Origin: Paenibacillus lacisoli
Lineage (GTDB): Bacteria; Bacillota; Bacilli; Paenibacillales; Paenibacillaceae
Reading direction: 5' to 3'
DNA: 64,000 bases
NCBI RefSeq assembly: GCF_030580655.1
Contig: NZ_JAUQTB010000004.1
Location: forward strand, 62,001-126,000
Made by a program: the position numbers and the translations under genes. Below are positions 16,200 to 25,175 of the stretch, in pieces. The notes beneath the pieces are model-generated. The model was not told the origin of the DNA and did not search any database. It saw nothing but the letters and a program-made list of their open reading frames with translations. Position 1 is the first letter of the stretch. Every line of letters begins with the position of its first letter.

Positions 16200-18230
16200 A
16201 TGCGAAAAATCATCTTTACGGCTGCAGCAGCGCTCCTGCTCACACCGTCTGCCCCCTCCCTGGCCGGAGCGGACGTGTCTGCCAAAACCTCCGCAGCTTT
16301 CTCCGACCTAAAGGATCTGGACGCTGCAACCAAAGCCAAATTCGATGCCATGATTCAGGCGGGAATATTCAACGGGTTGAGTGAGGATCATTTTGGACTA
16401 CAGGAGGAAATGAATCGTGCTCAATTCGCCAAAGTAGCGGCGCTGATCATGGGTCTCCCTGTTAACTCCTCAACGTCCAAATCATCTTCTTTTAAGGATG
16501 TTACCGCAGATGATCCGGCAAACGGTTATGCCCTTCCTTATATTGAAGCCCTGAAGAATGCTGGCATTACGAACGGTGTGGGCAACGGGAAGTATGATCC
16601 CAGCGGCAAGGTTACCATGGAACAGCTGGCTGCTTTTCTGGTTCGCTCGCTTGATCTGAAGGTGAAGAATGATGCATCTGTAGAGGGGAAAATCAGCCCG
16701 TGGGCGACCCAATACGTAGCTGCAGCTATCGAGAAGGGTCTGATTGACAGCCCCGCAGATACCGCGAACTGGCAGGGTAACGCTAACCGAAATGACCTGC
16801 TTTTGTCCTCCTATGAGTTCAAAACCCAGGTTGATCCGCTTAAGCTCATCCAGACAACAGCTACTGATCAGCATCAGCTTGTGCTCACCTTCAGTGCCTC
16901 TCTGGATGAAACCCGGCTGGATCTGTCCAAAATTTTACTTAACGGCAGGCCGCTAATCCAGCTTAAAGCCCATGTTCAGCTGTCCCCGAACGGCAAAACG
17001 CTGACGGTTATATTTGATGAGGCACTGCCTGCTGACATTCTGGCCAATCCTGTTCTCTCCATTGGCGGTCTGCAATCGGTGGCTGGAAGGGTGCTCCAGA
17101 CGGACCAGCCTGTCAAGATCGAGAATGCCCATCTTCTGCCTGCACCACCGCCAGTTACGCCGCCTGCTCCGACGCAAAATAACCCTGCTCCAAGTCTTCC
17201 TCCAAGTAGCGGCGGCTACACACCGCCAGCGGATACAACGGCACCAAAGCTGCTCTCTGTTCAGCGAAGAGGCAGTGAGAGCATCGTAACCCTAACCTTC
17301 TCTGAAGCCCTGGACCGCAGTCATGCCGAGAATGCTGCTTCTTATACATTAGTCGGGCCGTACAATCAATCTTATGACCTTCCGCCGAATAGCATTATCA
17401 GCTTATCGCCGGACCAGAAGAAGGTCCTGGTCCAGCTGCCCGCCGCCTTCATATTGGATGAGATCCATTATTCTGTACCTTCCTTCTTCACCAGAGGGCA
17501 AATTCAAGTCAGCGGCATAACGGATACGGCGGGTAATGTAGTGAGTCCGGCTGTTGTTCCGGTTGAAGCTGTTAATCCGGGGCTTGGCCAGACGGTCAGC
17601 TTTGTCAAACCATCCGCTTCGACCGGGAACCTGAACACAACCCAGCCGAGGATCGGAGAGCATGCAGAAGATATCGCCTTTAAGTACCAAATTTCAAATC
17701 AAGCCATCCCTGCTATCATCGGTTTGCGTTATAACTCAGACGAGAACGGTTCGTTAGGCTGGAATACAGGAGATGACAGCGACACATTGAGCGAAGATGT
17801 GCCTGTACCGGTTCTAAGTGAGGGCCCTGCTGTGATCACCGTGATCAGCTATCATCCCGGGAGTGGTGAGGTGATCGGTTATCAGTCGTTTGAAATTTCA
17901 GAAGATCAGGTTCTTCGCGCCTTCCCGTCACCGGAGCTCTCTGAACCTATTACCTTTACCATTTCTGATCCCGTGGCATCCCAATGGTCCGTGTCTTACA
18001 ATCCCTTGCCTGAGGGACATAAGTATTACTATTTGACGATAAATAAAACCGCTGATATTGGTCAAAAGCGTTCAGAAAGCTTTGAATGGCAGGACGCCCG
18101 TGAGCTGAAGTCAGGAGAGGTTACCCAGCTGTTTCTTGGCACCTCGCCTATAACGGTCATGGAGACCGACAGCAGTGATACGATTCTGGCTTACCATGTA
18201 TTTGAATATCCAGATGTACCTAAGGAGTAG
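16200..18230 (+). CDS. S-layer homology (SLH) domain surface protein
   Basis: A secreted cell-wall-bound protein of 676 residues. Residues 1-24 are a signal peptide ending in a SLAGA-type site. Three SLH repeats follow at about 34-86, 98-152 and 165-205 (NRAQFAKVAALIMGL is typical), which bind pyruvylated wall polysaccharide. A Pro-rich linker lies near 313-345, then an SbsA/Ig-like domain at about 345-455 (TLTFSEALDRSH). The remaining 220 residues are not recognised. AAAGG precedes the ATG. It sits between two ECF sigma/anti-sigma pairs, which suggests, but does not prove, that one of them controls it. Confidence 0.88.
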   Translation: MRKIIFTAAAALLLTPSAPSLAGADVSAKTSAAFSDLKDLDAATKAKFDAMIQAGIFNGLSEDHFGLQEEMNRAQFAKVAALIMGLPVNSSTSKSSSFKDVTADDPANGYALPYIEALKNAGITNGVGNGKYDPSGKVTMEQLAAFLVRSLDLKVKNDASVEGKISPWATQYVAAAIEKGLIDSPADTANWQGNANRNDLLLSSYEFKTQVDPLKLIQTTATDQHQLVLTFSASLDETRLDLSKILLNGRPLIQLKAHVQLSPNGKTLTVIFDEALPADILANPVLSIGGLQSVAGRVLQTDQPVKIENAHLLPAPPPVTPPAPTQNNPAPSLPPSSGGYTPPADTTAPKLLSVQRRGSESIVTLTFSEALDRSHAENAASYTLVGPYNQSYDLPPNSIISLSPDQKKVLVQLPAAFILDEIHYSVPSFFTRGQIQVSGITDTAGNVVSPAVVPVEAVNPGLGQTVSFVKPSASTGNLNTTQPRIGEHAEDIAFKYQISNQAIPAIIGLRYNSDENGSLGWNTGDDSDTLSEDVPVPVLSEGPAVITVISYHPGSGEVIGYQSFEISEDQVLRAFPSPELSEPITFTISDPVASQWSVSYNPLPEGHKYYYLTINKTADIGQKRSESFEWQDARELKSGEVTQLFLGTSPITVMETDSSDTILAYHVFEYPDVPKE

Positions 18231-18238
18231 ATACAGCA

Positions 18239-18271
18239 AAACCGCCCGGCAGGTATGGCCGGGCGGTTTAT
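18239..18271. terminator. Bidirectional terminator
   Basis: AAACCGCCCGGC pairs with GCCGGGCGGTTT around a 7-base loop. It lies between the convergent SLH and DUF4179 genes. Confidence 0.88.
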
Positions 18272-18281
18272 TGGCTTGTAA

Positions 18282-19712
18282 TCACTTTTCAGGGTGAAGC
18301 TGTACCGATTGGGCTTCTGTCAGCGGGTTCCACAGCCACTTAATGCCGATCGTCAGCGGCTGCGGCAGCTTCTGTGCATCTTTGCCAAAGACTGAGGTTT
18401 GTTCATAGGTCATGTCCCCTTTAGAGTTGTGTCCAGCGATGCTGCCCCCACCTCCAAGTTTGTGTCCGCTTCCTTCAGCATCAGTATAGGTGTCTGACAG
18501 CTCGATCCCTTTCCCATAGCTGCTGGCAAGTGGAGAATGGACTTTAAACAGAAAAGCATCTTCCCGGTTTCCTGTGCTTTCACTTTCTATAGAAAACTGA
18601 GCATTGGCGAGCTCTGGAGCCTTCATGATTTTCTCTTGACTCAAATCTACGACCAACTCACTCTGATCCTTGTCCAGTGCAGAGATGCCCGCTACAGCAA
18701 ACTCAGCCTGATCCCGCTGCTTCAGCTGGCTCGGCTTGAACACCAGGGTCATATCATACAGGGGCTTGCTGTAAATCAAGCGGTTATAATGCATGTCTGA
18801 GCTGACATAACCAAGCCGCTCACTTCTGCCCTCGTCGGCTCCCTTAAGCACTGGATAAATCAGTTCAAAAATCTGCTCCTGATTATGCTTGTCATAATTC
18901 AGATCCACATAAGAATTCAGCGGAGTATAGGTTACCTGTTCAATCTGAATTTTTTGGCCCTTTACCGTTAACGGCTGCTCCGCCTTATACGTCTGAATCC
19001 GATCCTGCAGCATGTTAAGGTCGAGGTCAAAGGTTACATCTAGAGTGGAGGGGTCGCCACCTGCTTCCTTGTACACATTTACTGCAAAATTGGCCTCACT
19101 GCCATACTTGGCTCCGGGAATGAGATTTGCAGAAAAGGTCAGATAGCCTGTCTTGCCCGGATCAGCATCGCTCGTACTTCCTCCTTCACCCAATTCAGCC
19201 CCGAAACCGTCTACTTTAACTCCGCCATATGTCAGCGACCTGGGAGTTATGTAGATAGATTGATCCGTGTTATTGTGCAGGCTGATCAAGATATATAGCT
19301 TTCGCCCATCGGTTACTGCACCCGTCACATCCAGACGAACCCCTCCCTTTTCCCCACTCTGGTAAACCGGTTTAACAAGTTGATTCTTCAAGGCCAGCGC
19401 CAGTGTCGGATCATGAGCTCCCATAAACGGCTGAAATCCAACCCAGCCCGCAGGATCGCTGGTATGCACCACCCCCGCGGTCACATCATTTTCTGTCTGC
19501 TGCACATAAGTCCATACGAATAGGAATGCCAGAACTGCCGCAGCAGCACCCAGACTATAACTATACCGGCGCCGCATACGCTGTTTCCTCCCTTTCGCCG
19601 CTCCCCGGGATACGGCAGCCTGCAGCTTCATTTCCGGCAGTGCTGCGGCTCTTTGCATGACATCCCGGGCATCATCCATCAGCACAGATTGTTCTTTATT
19701 TTCTATATTCAT
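18282..19712 (-). CDS. DUF4179 domain protein, probable anti-sigma factor
   Basis: A single-span membrane protein of about 476 residues. Residues 1-50 are cytoplasmic and basic, the membrane span is at about 53-69 (GAAAAVLAFLFVWTYV), and the large outer part has the beta-rich DUF4179 pattern (TDGRKLYILISLHNNTDQS). In Bacillales such proteins are encoded directly after an ECF sigma factor and act as its anti-sigma partner. The same arrangement is seen here, with a 25-base gap. The ATG at 19712 is preferred because GGGGTG lies seven bases upstream; the ATG at 19718 touches that site. Confidence 0.75.
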   Translation of the reverse strand: MNIENKEQSVLMDDARDVMQRAAALPEMKLQAAVSRGAAKGRKQRMRRRYSYSLGAAAAVLAFLFVWTYVQQTENDVTAGVVHTSDPAGWVGFQPFMGAHDPTLALALKNQLVKPVYQSGEKGGVRLDVTGAVTDGRKLYILISLHNNTDQSIYITPRSLTYGGVKVDGFGAELGEGGSTSDADPGKTGYLTFSANLIPGAKYGSEANFAVNVYKEAGGDPSTLDVTFDLDLNMLQDRIQTYKAEQPLTVKGQKIQIEQVTYTPLNSYVDLNYDKHNQEQIFELIYPVLKGADEGRSERLGYVSSDMHYNRLIYSKPLYDMTLVFKPSQLKQRDQAEFAVAGISALDKDQSELVVDLSQEKIMKAPELANAQFSIESESTGNREDAFLFKVHSPLASSYGKGIELSDTYTDAEGSGHKLGGGGSIAGHNSKGDMTYEQTSVFGKDAQKLPQPLTIGIKWLWNPLTEAQSVQLHPEK

Positions 19713-19737
19713 GGTCATTCACCCCGCTTGTCCTTCA

Positions 19738-20247
19738 TCATAAGTAAGCCCGAAGCTGCTTCAGACCTTCACGCAGCCATGTCTTGACAGTTCCCTCCGG
19801 CTTTTTCAGCACGCTGGCAATCTCGGCCATCGTCATATCCTGATAAAACCGGAGAATAATGACATGCCTGTATTTGGGTTTCATCCGCTCCATGGCCCGT
19901 TCCAGATCCATCCGTTCATTGCTTTGCATCTCACGCGCTGCGGCTTCTTCCTTCACCTTCTCTGCCGGGAATACACGCTTCCTGCGTCTCAGCTCATCCA
20001 TGCAGCAGTTGATCGTGATCCTTATAAGCCAAGGACGTACAGACTGCTGATCCTTCAGCTTGTGGCGTTTCGTCCACGCTTTGCATACCGCTTCCTGCAC
20101 CGCTTCCAGCGCGTCCGCTTCGGTTCGCAAATAACTCAGTGCGATCGCATACAAAGTGCGCTGCTCCTCCGCAAGGAGCCGTTGAAAGATATCCTCCTCC
20201 CCCAGCTCCTGACGGAGCATGCTGATCCTGTTCATGGTGTTATCCAC
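19738..20247 (-). CDS. ECF-type RNA polymerase sigma factor (SigV-like)
   Basis: A sigma factor of about 169 residues. Region 2 is seen in RTLYAIALSYLRTEADALEAV and QSVRPWLIRITINCCMDELRR. Region 4 is seen in KPKYRHVIILRFYQDMTMAEIA and KKPEGTVKTWLREGL. I chose the GTG at 20247 because AAGGGGGG lies upstream and the size suits the group; an ATG at 20304 lacks a site. The gene precedes its probable anti-sigma gene on the same strand. It is the second such pair within 6 kb and differs clearly in sequence from the first. Confidence 0.85.
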   Translation of the reverse strand: MDNTMNRISMLRQELGEEDIFQRLLAEEQRTLYAIALSYLRTEADALEAVQEAVCKAWTKRHKLKDQQSVRPWLIRITINCCMDELRRRKRVFPAEKVKEEAAAREMQSNERMDLERAMERMKPKYRHVIILRFYQDMTMAEIASVLKKPEGTVKTWLREGLKQLRAYL

Positions 20248-20470
20248 GTTCTCCCCCCTTATTTTCAGCTTCTGTACCGGTACGTGGAGGAGTTCCTCAT
20301 CCATCGATTCCTAAGTAAGACGGAGCATGCAGCCAAAACGATTGATTTTCCTAAAATAATATTTAAAACGCAAGAAAAAGAGCCAGACCCCATTCAGCCC
20401 CAGCTGCCTGTTGTCCAGCCCCATCTCCATGGTCTACCGCGATTTAATTTGCTGGTACTCAGTAAGTCTA

Positions 20471-20892
20471 TTATAACGGGGTGCTCCGGAACTCCTCCAC
20501 AAATTCATTCAGCCAGTCTTCACCATAATCCAGGGCTCCGGATTGACTAGGGACAAAGTCTGCGTCCAGGCTTATTATCCACAGTCTCCGGGCAGCCATA
20601 AACCAACGGATCGCCTCCTCTTCCTGAGCAGAGAATTCTCTGATCTCCCGATACCCTGACATCAACGCTTCCCATAGCCGTTCCTGTCCTTCCGGGAGCT
20701 GGCGTTTTCTCCCCTTGACCTGGGCTAGATCGTAGGCACGCCATCCTGGATAGCAGTCCTGATCCGGTAGGTATCATTTAACCCCCGCAGCCAGTACACG
20801 CATTCCGTCCAATGTCCCAGACTGTATAAAGGCTCCAGCACCTTCTGGAGATAGTGAGGATTCAGAATAGAACTTACAGCAATGGGTTCCAT
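20471..20892 (-). pseudogene. Aminoglycoside/choline-kinase-like phosphotransferase, internally deleted
   Basis: From ATG 20892 the first 54 codons encode an N terminus typical of the phosphotransferase (APH) family (LGHWTECVYWLRGLNDTYRIRT) and then hit TAG. In another frame the sequence continues as a normal family C terminus: GWRAYDLAQVKGRKRQ, then SGYREIREFSAQEEEAIRWF, to the stop at 20471. About 200 residues in between, including the catalytic HGDxHxxN and DxD region, are absent. An internal deletion plus frame change has therefore joined the two ends. AAAGGAG lies upstream of the ATG, so the remnant may still be transcribed, but no active kinase can be made. Confidence 0.75.
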
Positions 20893-21146
20893 CGTCTGAT
20901 CATACTCCTTTGAAAATGATTCCCTTAATTATACAGTTAACTTACCAAAGGGTAAGCGATAAACTCTGTCTTAAAATCAATCGCCCAATATATCTGTAAA
21001 GCATTGCCGATAATCGATATTCGATGGGATGATTCAGCAAACAGCGCTGGACTTCGCCGCGTGGACACTGCCGATCACCTTCTGTGCAGCAGGCACCAAT
21101 ATCCTGCTTCGCAGAGCGACGGTGTAAACAATCGGACTGAACAACA
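20893..21146. other. Intergenic region without a recognised gene
   Basis: About 250 bases. A 31-codon plus-strand frame from 21029 (AAWTLPITFCAAGTNILLRR) ends at 21125. It has no ribosome binding site and looks like a gene remnant, but I do not recognise it. Confidence 0.3.
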
Positions 21147-21185
21147 AAAATCCCCGGGGCTGCGGAAGCAGGCCCCGGGGATTTG
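21147..21185 (-). terminator. Terminator of the DUF1304 gene
   Basis: AAATCCCCGGGGC pairs with GCCCCGGGGATTT across a 10-base loop. On the minus strand the stem runs into TTTTTGTTGTT. Confidence 0.85.
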
Positions 21186-21191
21186 GCAATG

Positions 21192-21548
21192 TTACAGGAA
21201 TAGCAGCAGCAAGAGAGCAATCAGCGCAGGAGCACCCTGTGTCAGCCATATCGATCGCTTGGCTGTTGCCCCGCCGAAGAGAGCAGCCACAACAACACAG
21301 CCAACGAAGAACATCTGAATCTGCCATCCGATTGTGGCATCCGGATAGAACAGGCCCCAGATTAGTCCTGCTGCCAGAAACCCATTATACAGACCCTGGT
21401 TCGCAGCCATCGACCGGGTGGATTCTGCCTGCTGCTTCGTCAAACCAAAGGTCTTCATTCCCCGTGGAGAGTCCCATAAGAACATTTCCAGAATCATAAT
21501 ATAAATATGCTCTACCGCAACTAAACCTACAAAAACAGCACTTAACAA
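21192..21548 (-). CDS. DUF1304 family membrane protein
   Basis: A small integral membrane protein of about 118 residues with four hydrophobic segments. LVAVEHIYIMILEMFLWDSP near the N terminus and NQGLYNGFLAAGLIWG are the family's conserved blocks. Function unknown. I prefer a TTG start at 21548, which follows GAGGTG by six bases and gives the usual short N terminus. The GTG at 21557 is an alternative but overlaps the binding site. Confidence 0.8.
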   Translation of the reverse strand: MLSAVFVGLVAVEHIYIMILEMFLWDSPRGMKTFGLTKQQAESTRSMAANQGLYNGFLAAGLIWGLFYPDATIGWQIQMFFVGCVVVAALFGGATAKRSIWLTQGAPALIALLLLLFL

Positions 21549-21745
21549 TCGGCCCACCTCAACGATCAGGTTTTATTTTCAATATAGTATACTTCGGATC
21601 GATACATTTGTAACGCAATTTGTTTGTATGCAATCAATATGGATATATTTCATTACTATTCCTTTGGCTCACAGGGAACTGAAAGCTCAAAGCCGAAATA
21701 CATACATGCAATTAAAATAGACCTGTCAAATCAAGGAGGAACCTT

Positions 21746-22054
21746 ATGAGTAAGTTCGGATTATTTGGCAAGTTCACCGTAGAGGAACATCAGCGGGAAG
21801 AGCTGGTGCGCATTCTGTTGGAGGCGGCAGCGTCCATGCAGGACTTGGAGGAATGCGAGAACTATGTGGTTCATACTTCCGCACAGGATCCCCGTGCAGT
21901 CTATGTCCATGAAGTATGGACCAGCGAGAATGCCCACCAGGCCTCCTTGCAGCTCGAAGCCGCACAGACTCTGATCCGGCATGCCAAACCCATCATAAAA
22001 GACGTGGAACGAGTCTGTCCCCTGATCCCGCAAGGCGGAAAAGGCATTTCCTGA
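21746..22054 (+). CDS. Antibiotic biosynthesis monooxygenase (ABM) domain protein
   Basis: A cytoplasmic dimeric alpha/beta barrel protein of 102 residues. The family includes quinol monooxygenases (YgiN) and haem-degrading enzymes. GLFGKFTVEEHQREELVRIL and YVHEVWTSENAHQASLQ are characteristic. The haem-binding pattern of IsdG is not obvious, so a YgiN-like or purely binding role is more likely. AGGAGG lies ahead of the ATG. The gene is monocistronic, closed by a strong terminator. Confidence 0.82.
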   Translation: MSKFGLFGKFTVEEHQREELVRILLEAAASMQDLEECENYVVHTSAQDPRAVYVHEVWTSENAHQASLQLEAAQTLIRHAKPIIKDVERVCPLIPQGGKGIS

Positions 22055-22100
22055 ACAAGCGGAGTTCCTTCATTTGATTTCCCGTAAGCCGTTCCAATAC

Positions 22101-22148
22101 AAAGGGCGGTTTCGGTCGCCTCTCCATGAGGAACCGAAACCGCCTTTA
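22101..22148. terminator. Bidirectional terminator
   Basis: AAAGGGCGGTTTCGGT pairs with ACCGAAACCGCCTTT around a 15-base loop, with one unpaired base. It lies between the convergent ABM and peptidase genes. Confidence 0.85.
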
Positions 22149-22156
22149 GTTTTAAC

Positions 22157-23962
22157 TTAAGCCTGTGTCACCGGTGTCTCCTGATGTTTCTTCAGAAATT
22201 CAAGCATCCGCTTGTATACCAGCACCTCATTCGCGCGGCGAGAGAAGCCATGGCCTTCATCCGGCAGCAGCAGATACTCGACCTCTGTGCCTTTCTCCTG
22301 CAGTGCCGCCACCATCTGGTCCGACTCTGCCTGTACAACGCGCGGATCATTCGCACCCTGAATGACCAGCATCGGCTTGACCATTTGATCCAGGTACGTA
22401 ATAGGGGAGTCCTTCGTCAGCCGCTCCCTGTCCTTTACCGGGTCACCCAGCCACTGTTCCATGATCGGCTTCCAGTCTTCCGGTACAGACTCCAGGAAGG
22501 TGAACAGGTTGCTCGGTCCAAAAATATCCACCGCTGCCCGGAAATAATCCGGATGCCGTCCTGCCAGCAGCAGAGTCATGTATCCGCCATAGCTTCCGCC
22601 TACAATGAACAGGCGGTCCGGCGATGAAATCCCCTGTTCAAACAGCCAATCCAGACCCGCAACGCAGTCCAGACGCGGCCCCTCTCCCCAGTCGCCCTCT
22701 ACCATTTTGACAAAGGCAGATCCGTATCCTGTGCTTCCGCGGAAGTTCGGAGCGAAAATATGATAGCCATAGGCAAGCAGGAACTGGAACATCGGACGGA
22801 AGAATTTGCCCTCTGAAGCCTGCGGCCCGCCGTGCGGCCAAAAGATCGTATAGCCGTTAGCCTGCTCCGGCTTGGCTCTGAACAGCAGCGCTTCAATCTC
22901 CAGCCCGTCGAAGGAGTTATAGTGAACCACTTCCGGATAAGACAACGAAGCCTCATCCAGCCCGGTCACTACATTCTTCGTCATGGCCTGCCAAACGCCG
23001 TCCTGCAGACGATAAATATTATGCGGCTGCACCGCTCCCCGGCCGAGAATATACACATTGCCGGATTCCTTTACTACCGCCTGCTCCACAACGTCTGTCG
23101 GCAGCGCGACAGCCTGCCGCTCACCGGAAGCCGGATCCAGCATGTACATCCGGTTCTCGATTCCAAGGTCTGTCCAGATATACAGCTTATGGTCATTTTT
23201 GCTCCAGGCAATATTCGAGATCCCCTCGCCCTCAATTACGTGCAGCTTCCGGAAGACACGGGAAGACAGCTTGAATTCAGCGATATAAGCGTGCTCATCC
23301 TCATAATCTGTAATAAACACAACTGTATCCGGATCGGTAAAGATAAAGTCACCCATCACCTGCGGCTGATCCGGGTCCGGTGACAATTCCATTGTTTCCC
23401 CTTCAATCACGGCATACGATGTCTGATACGTATTAGCATAGATACGTGAATAAATCAGTGTCTTCTCATCCGGGCTGACAGCAGCCAGCATGGTCAGCTT
23501 GCCGTCACCGGACTGGAGGAGTTCATCCTCACCGCTTGCAATATGACGAACCCGGGTATTGAGATAGTTGGGGTTTCCTGCCGTTGTACAGTAATAGATC
23601 CGCTCACCATCTTTGGACAAATGGGCAAAGTAGTAACGGTCCTTGGTATCTCCCTCAATCAGCTTCAGCGGCACGCCGCCTTCCGGCTTCAGCGCATGGA
23701 TATGATATTTCTCGTCACCATCCCGGTCGAAACCCGCCAGTATGTAGCGGCCCTTCGGATCAATTTTGAGAAAATCACTGCTTTGGTTCAGGAACGTCAA
23801 TGGATAAGGATATCCCTGCGACAGGTCCATCGCCCATACGTTCGGCTGACCGTTCAGGTTGCTGTTAAATACGATGCGGCTCTCATCATCACTCACGGCA
23901 AAATGACGAATGACATAGGTCTGAAAATACTGCTCAATGTCCGGCTGCGGAAAACGAATCAT
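22157..23962 (-). CDS. S9 family serine peptidase (acylaminoacyl-peptidase-like)
   Basis: A cytoplasmic serine peptidase of 601 residues of the prolyl oligopeptidase family. Residues 1-350 form a beta-propeller of WD-like repeats that restricts substrate size. The C-terminal alpha/beta hydrolase domain carries the triad Ser457 (GGSYGGYM), Asp539 (GANDPRV) and His571 (DEGHGFS). No signal peptide is seen. Homologues release N-terminal acylated amino acids or cut short peptides. GGGAGGT lies six bases before the ATG. The upstream region is AT-rich and shared with the divergent SDR gene. Confidence 0.9.
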   Translation of the reverse strand: MIRFPQPDIEQYFQTYVIRHFAVSDDESRIVFNSNLNGQPNVWAMDLSQGYPYPLTFLNQSSDFLKIDPKGRYILAGFDRDGDEKYHIHALKPEGGVPLKLIEGDTKDRYYFAHLSKDGERIYYCTTAGNPNYLNTRVRHIASGEDELLQSGDGKLTMLAAVSPDEKTLIYSRIYANTYQTSYAVIEGETMELSPDPDQPQVMGDFIFTDPDTVVFITDYEDEHAYIAEFKLSSRVFRKLHVIEGEGISNIAWSKNDHKLYIWTDLGIENRMYMLDPASGERQAVALPTDVVEQAVVKESGNVYILGRGAVQPHNIYRLQDGVWQAMTKNVVTGLDEASLSYPEVVHYNSFDGLEIEALLFRAKPEQANGYTIFWPHGGPQASEGKFFRPMFQFLLAYGYHIFAPNFRGSTGYGSAFVKMVEGDWGEGPRLDCVAGLDWLFEQGISSPDRLFIVGGSYGGYMTLLLAGRHPDYFRAAVDIFGPSNLFTFLESVPEDWKPIMEQWLGDPVKDRERLTKDSPITYLDQMVKPMLVIQGANDPRVVQAESDQMVAALQEKGTEVEYLLLPDEGHGFSRRANEVLVYKRMLEFLKKHQETPVTQA

Positions 23963-24260
23963 AGTGTACCTCCCAAAATTGGTTAATGGCAGAGCTGGAG
24001 CACTTACGTCAAAAAAAAATTATAATCATGCTAAAGCAAAAGATTCGTCATAAAATCCCCCGTTCCTTCCTGACATCCACAAATCGTCAAAAAAAATTTC
24101 ATGTCGAATTATGAAAAGAGCTGCCGATGCTCGGCAGCCCTGTACCCGTCACTTTCATCTTTATAAAACACATTCAGCAAAGCACATTCCATCTGGGCTC
24201 CTGCATACATTGTTGTTAGGTCTCAGCCTATCCAACCAACAGTTCAAGAGGAGGTCCCCT
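23963..24260. other. Divergent intergenic region
   Basis: About 300 bases between the S9 peptidase and the SDR gene. It holds two similar GTC-A8/9-TT stretches (near 24008 and 24089) and an 8-bp hairpin GCTGCCGA/TCGGCAGC (24120-24138) that runs into TCTTTTC on the minus strand. No gene is seen. Confidence 0.4.
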
Positions 24261-25157
24261 ATGAATCCCGTGTATCCCTATTACGGTTATAAGACGGTCT
24301 GCAGCGAGCAGCCCGTTGCCTTTCCGCCGCAGGAGCAGCGCTTGCCTGGTCTGGAGAGCTGCATGAAGCCCCGGCCGATCAGCGAGAATCCGTCTTACCG
24401 AGGCAGCGGCAAGCTCCAGGATAAGACCATCCTGATTACCGGCGGCGACAGCGGCATCGGCAAAGCCGCCGCCATCGCCTGCGCCAAAGAGGGAGCCGAC
24501 GTTGCCATCGCTTATCTGTGCGAGCGTTCGGATGCCGAAGAGACCAAGCAGCGGATTGAACAGCACGGACGGCGCTGCCTTCTGATCGAGGGTGATCTCC
24601 GGCTGAAATCCAATTGTACCGATGCTGTTGAACGTACGATCCAGACCTTTGGCCAACTGGACGTCCTCGTCAACAACCACGGCGTCCAGTTTAGACAGAC
24701 CAGCCTGCTGGACATCACTGAAGAGCAGCTGTACACCACATTCCAGACTAACATTTTCTCCTTCTTCTTCCTGACCCAGGCGGCCCTTCCTCATCTCCAG
24801 CAAGGTGCCTCCATTATTAACACCGCTTCCGTCACGGCTTATCGGGGCAATGAGGAACTTATCGATTATTCCGCTACCAAGGGTGCCATAGTTACCTTCA
24901 CACGCTCATTGGCCAAAAATCTGGCTGGTCAGGGCATCCGTGTGAATGCCGTTGCTCCCGGCCCGGTCTGGACCCCGCTCATTCCTGCCAGCTACCCGGC
25001 GGATCAAGTCTCCACCTTCGGTACGGATGAACCGCTCGGCAGAGCGGCGCAGCCCTACGAGCTGGCGGCAGCCTACGTATACCTGGCCAGTGACGACTCT
25101 ACCTATACCACCGGGGAATGCATCCACATTAACGGCGGCGGCATGGTCACCACCTGA
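24261..25157 (+). CDS. Short-chain dehydrogenase/reductase (YghA/YdaD-like)
   Basis: A NAD(P)-dependent SDR oxidoreductase of 298 residues. The first 45 residues are the extension typical of the general-stress YdaD/YghA type (MKPRPISENPSYRGSGKL). The cofactor motif is ITGGDSGIGKA, with NNHG, Ser in INTASV and the catalytic YSATK. It reduces an aldehyde or ketone; the substrate is unknown. I chose ATG 24261 because GAGGAGGT lies upstream; the frame extends 50 codons further without a site. It is convergent with the PhnX-like gene, with only 18 bases between. Confidence 0.88.
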   Translation: MNPVYPYYGYKTVCSEQPVAFPPQEQRLPGLESCMKPRPISENPSYRGSGKLQDKTILITGGDSGIGKAAAIACAKEGADVAIAYLCERSDAEETKQRIEQHGRRCLLIEGDLRLKSNCTDAVERTIQTFGQLDVLVNNHGVQFRQTSLLDITEEQLYTTFQTNIFSFFFLTQAALPHLQQGASIINTASVTAYRGNEELIDYSATKGAIVTFTRSLAKNLAGQGIRVNAVAPGPVWTPLIPASYPADQVSTFGTDEPLGRAAQPYELAAAYVYLASDDSTYTTGECIHINGGGMVTT

Positions 25158-25175
25158 GCCTCACGCTTCTGAAAA

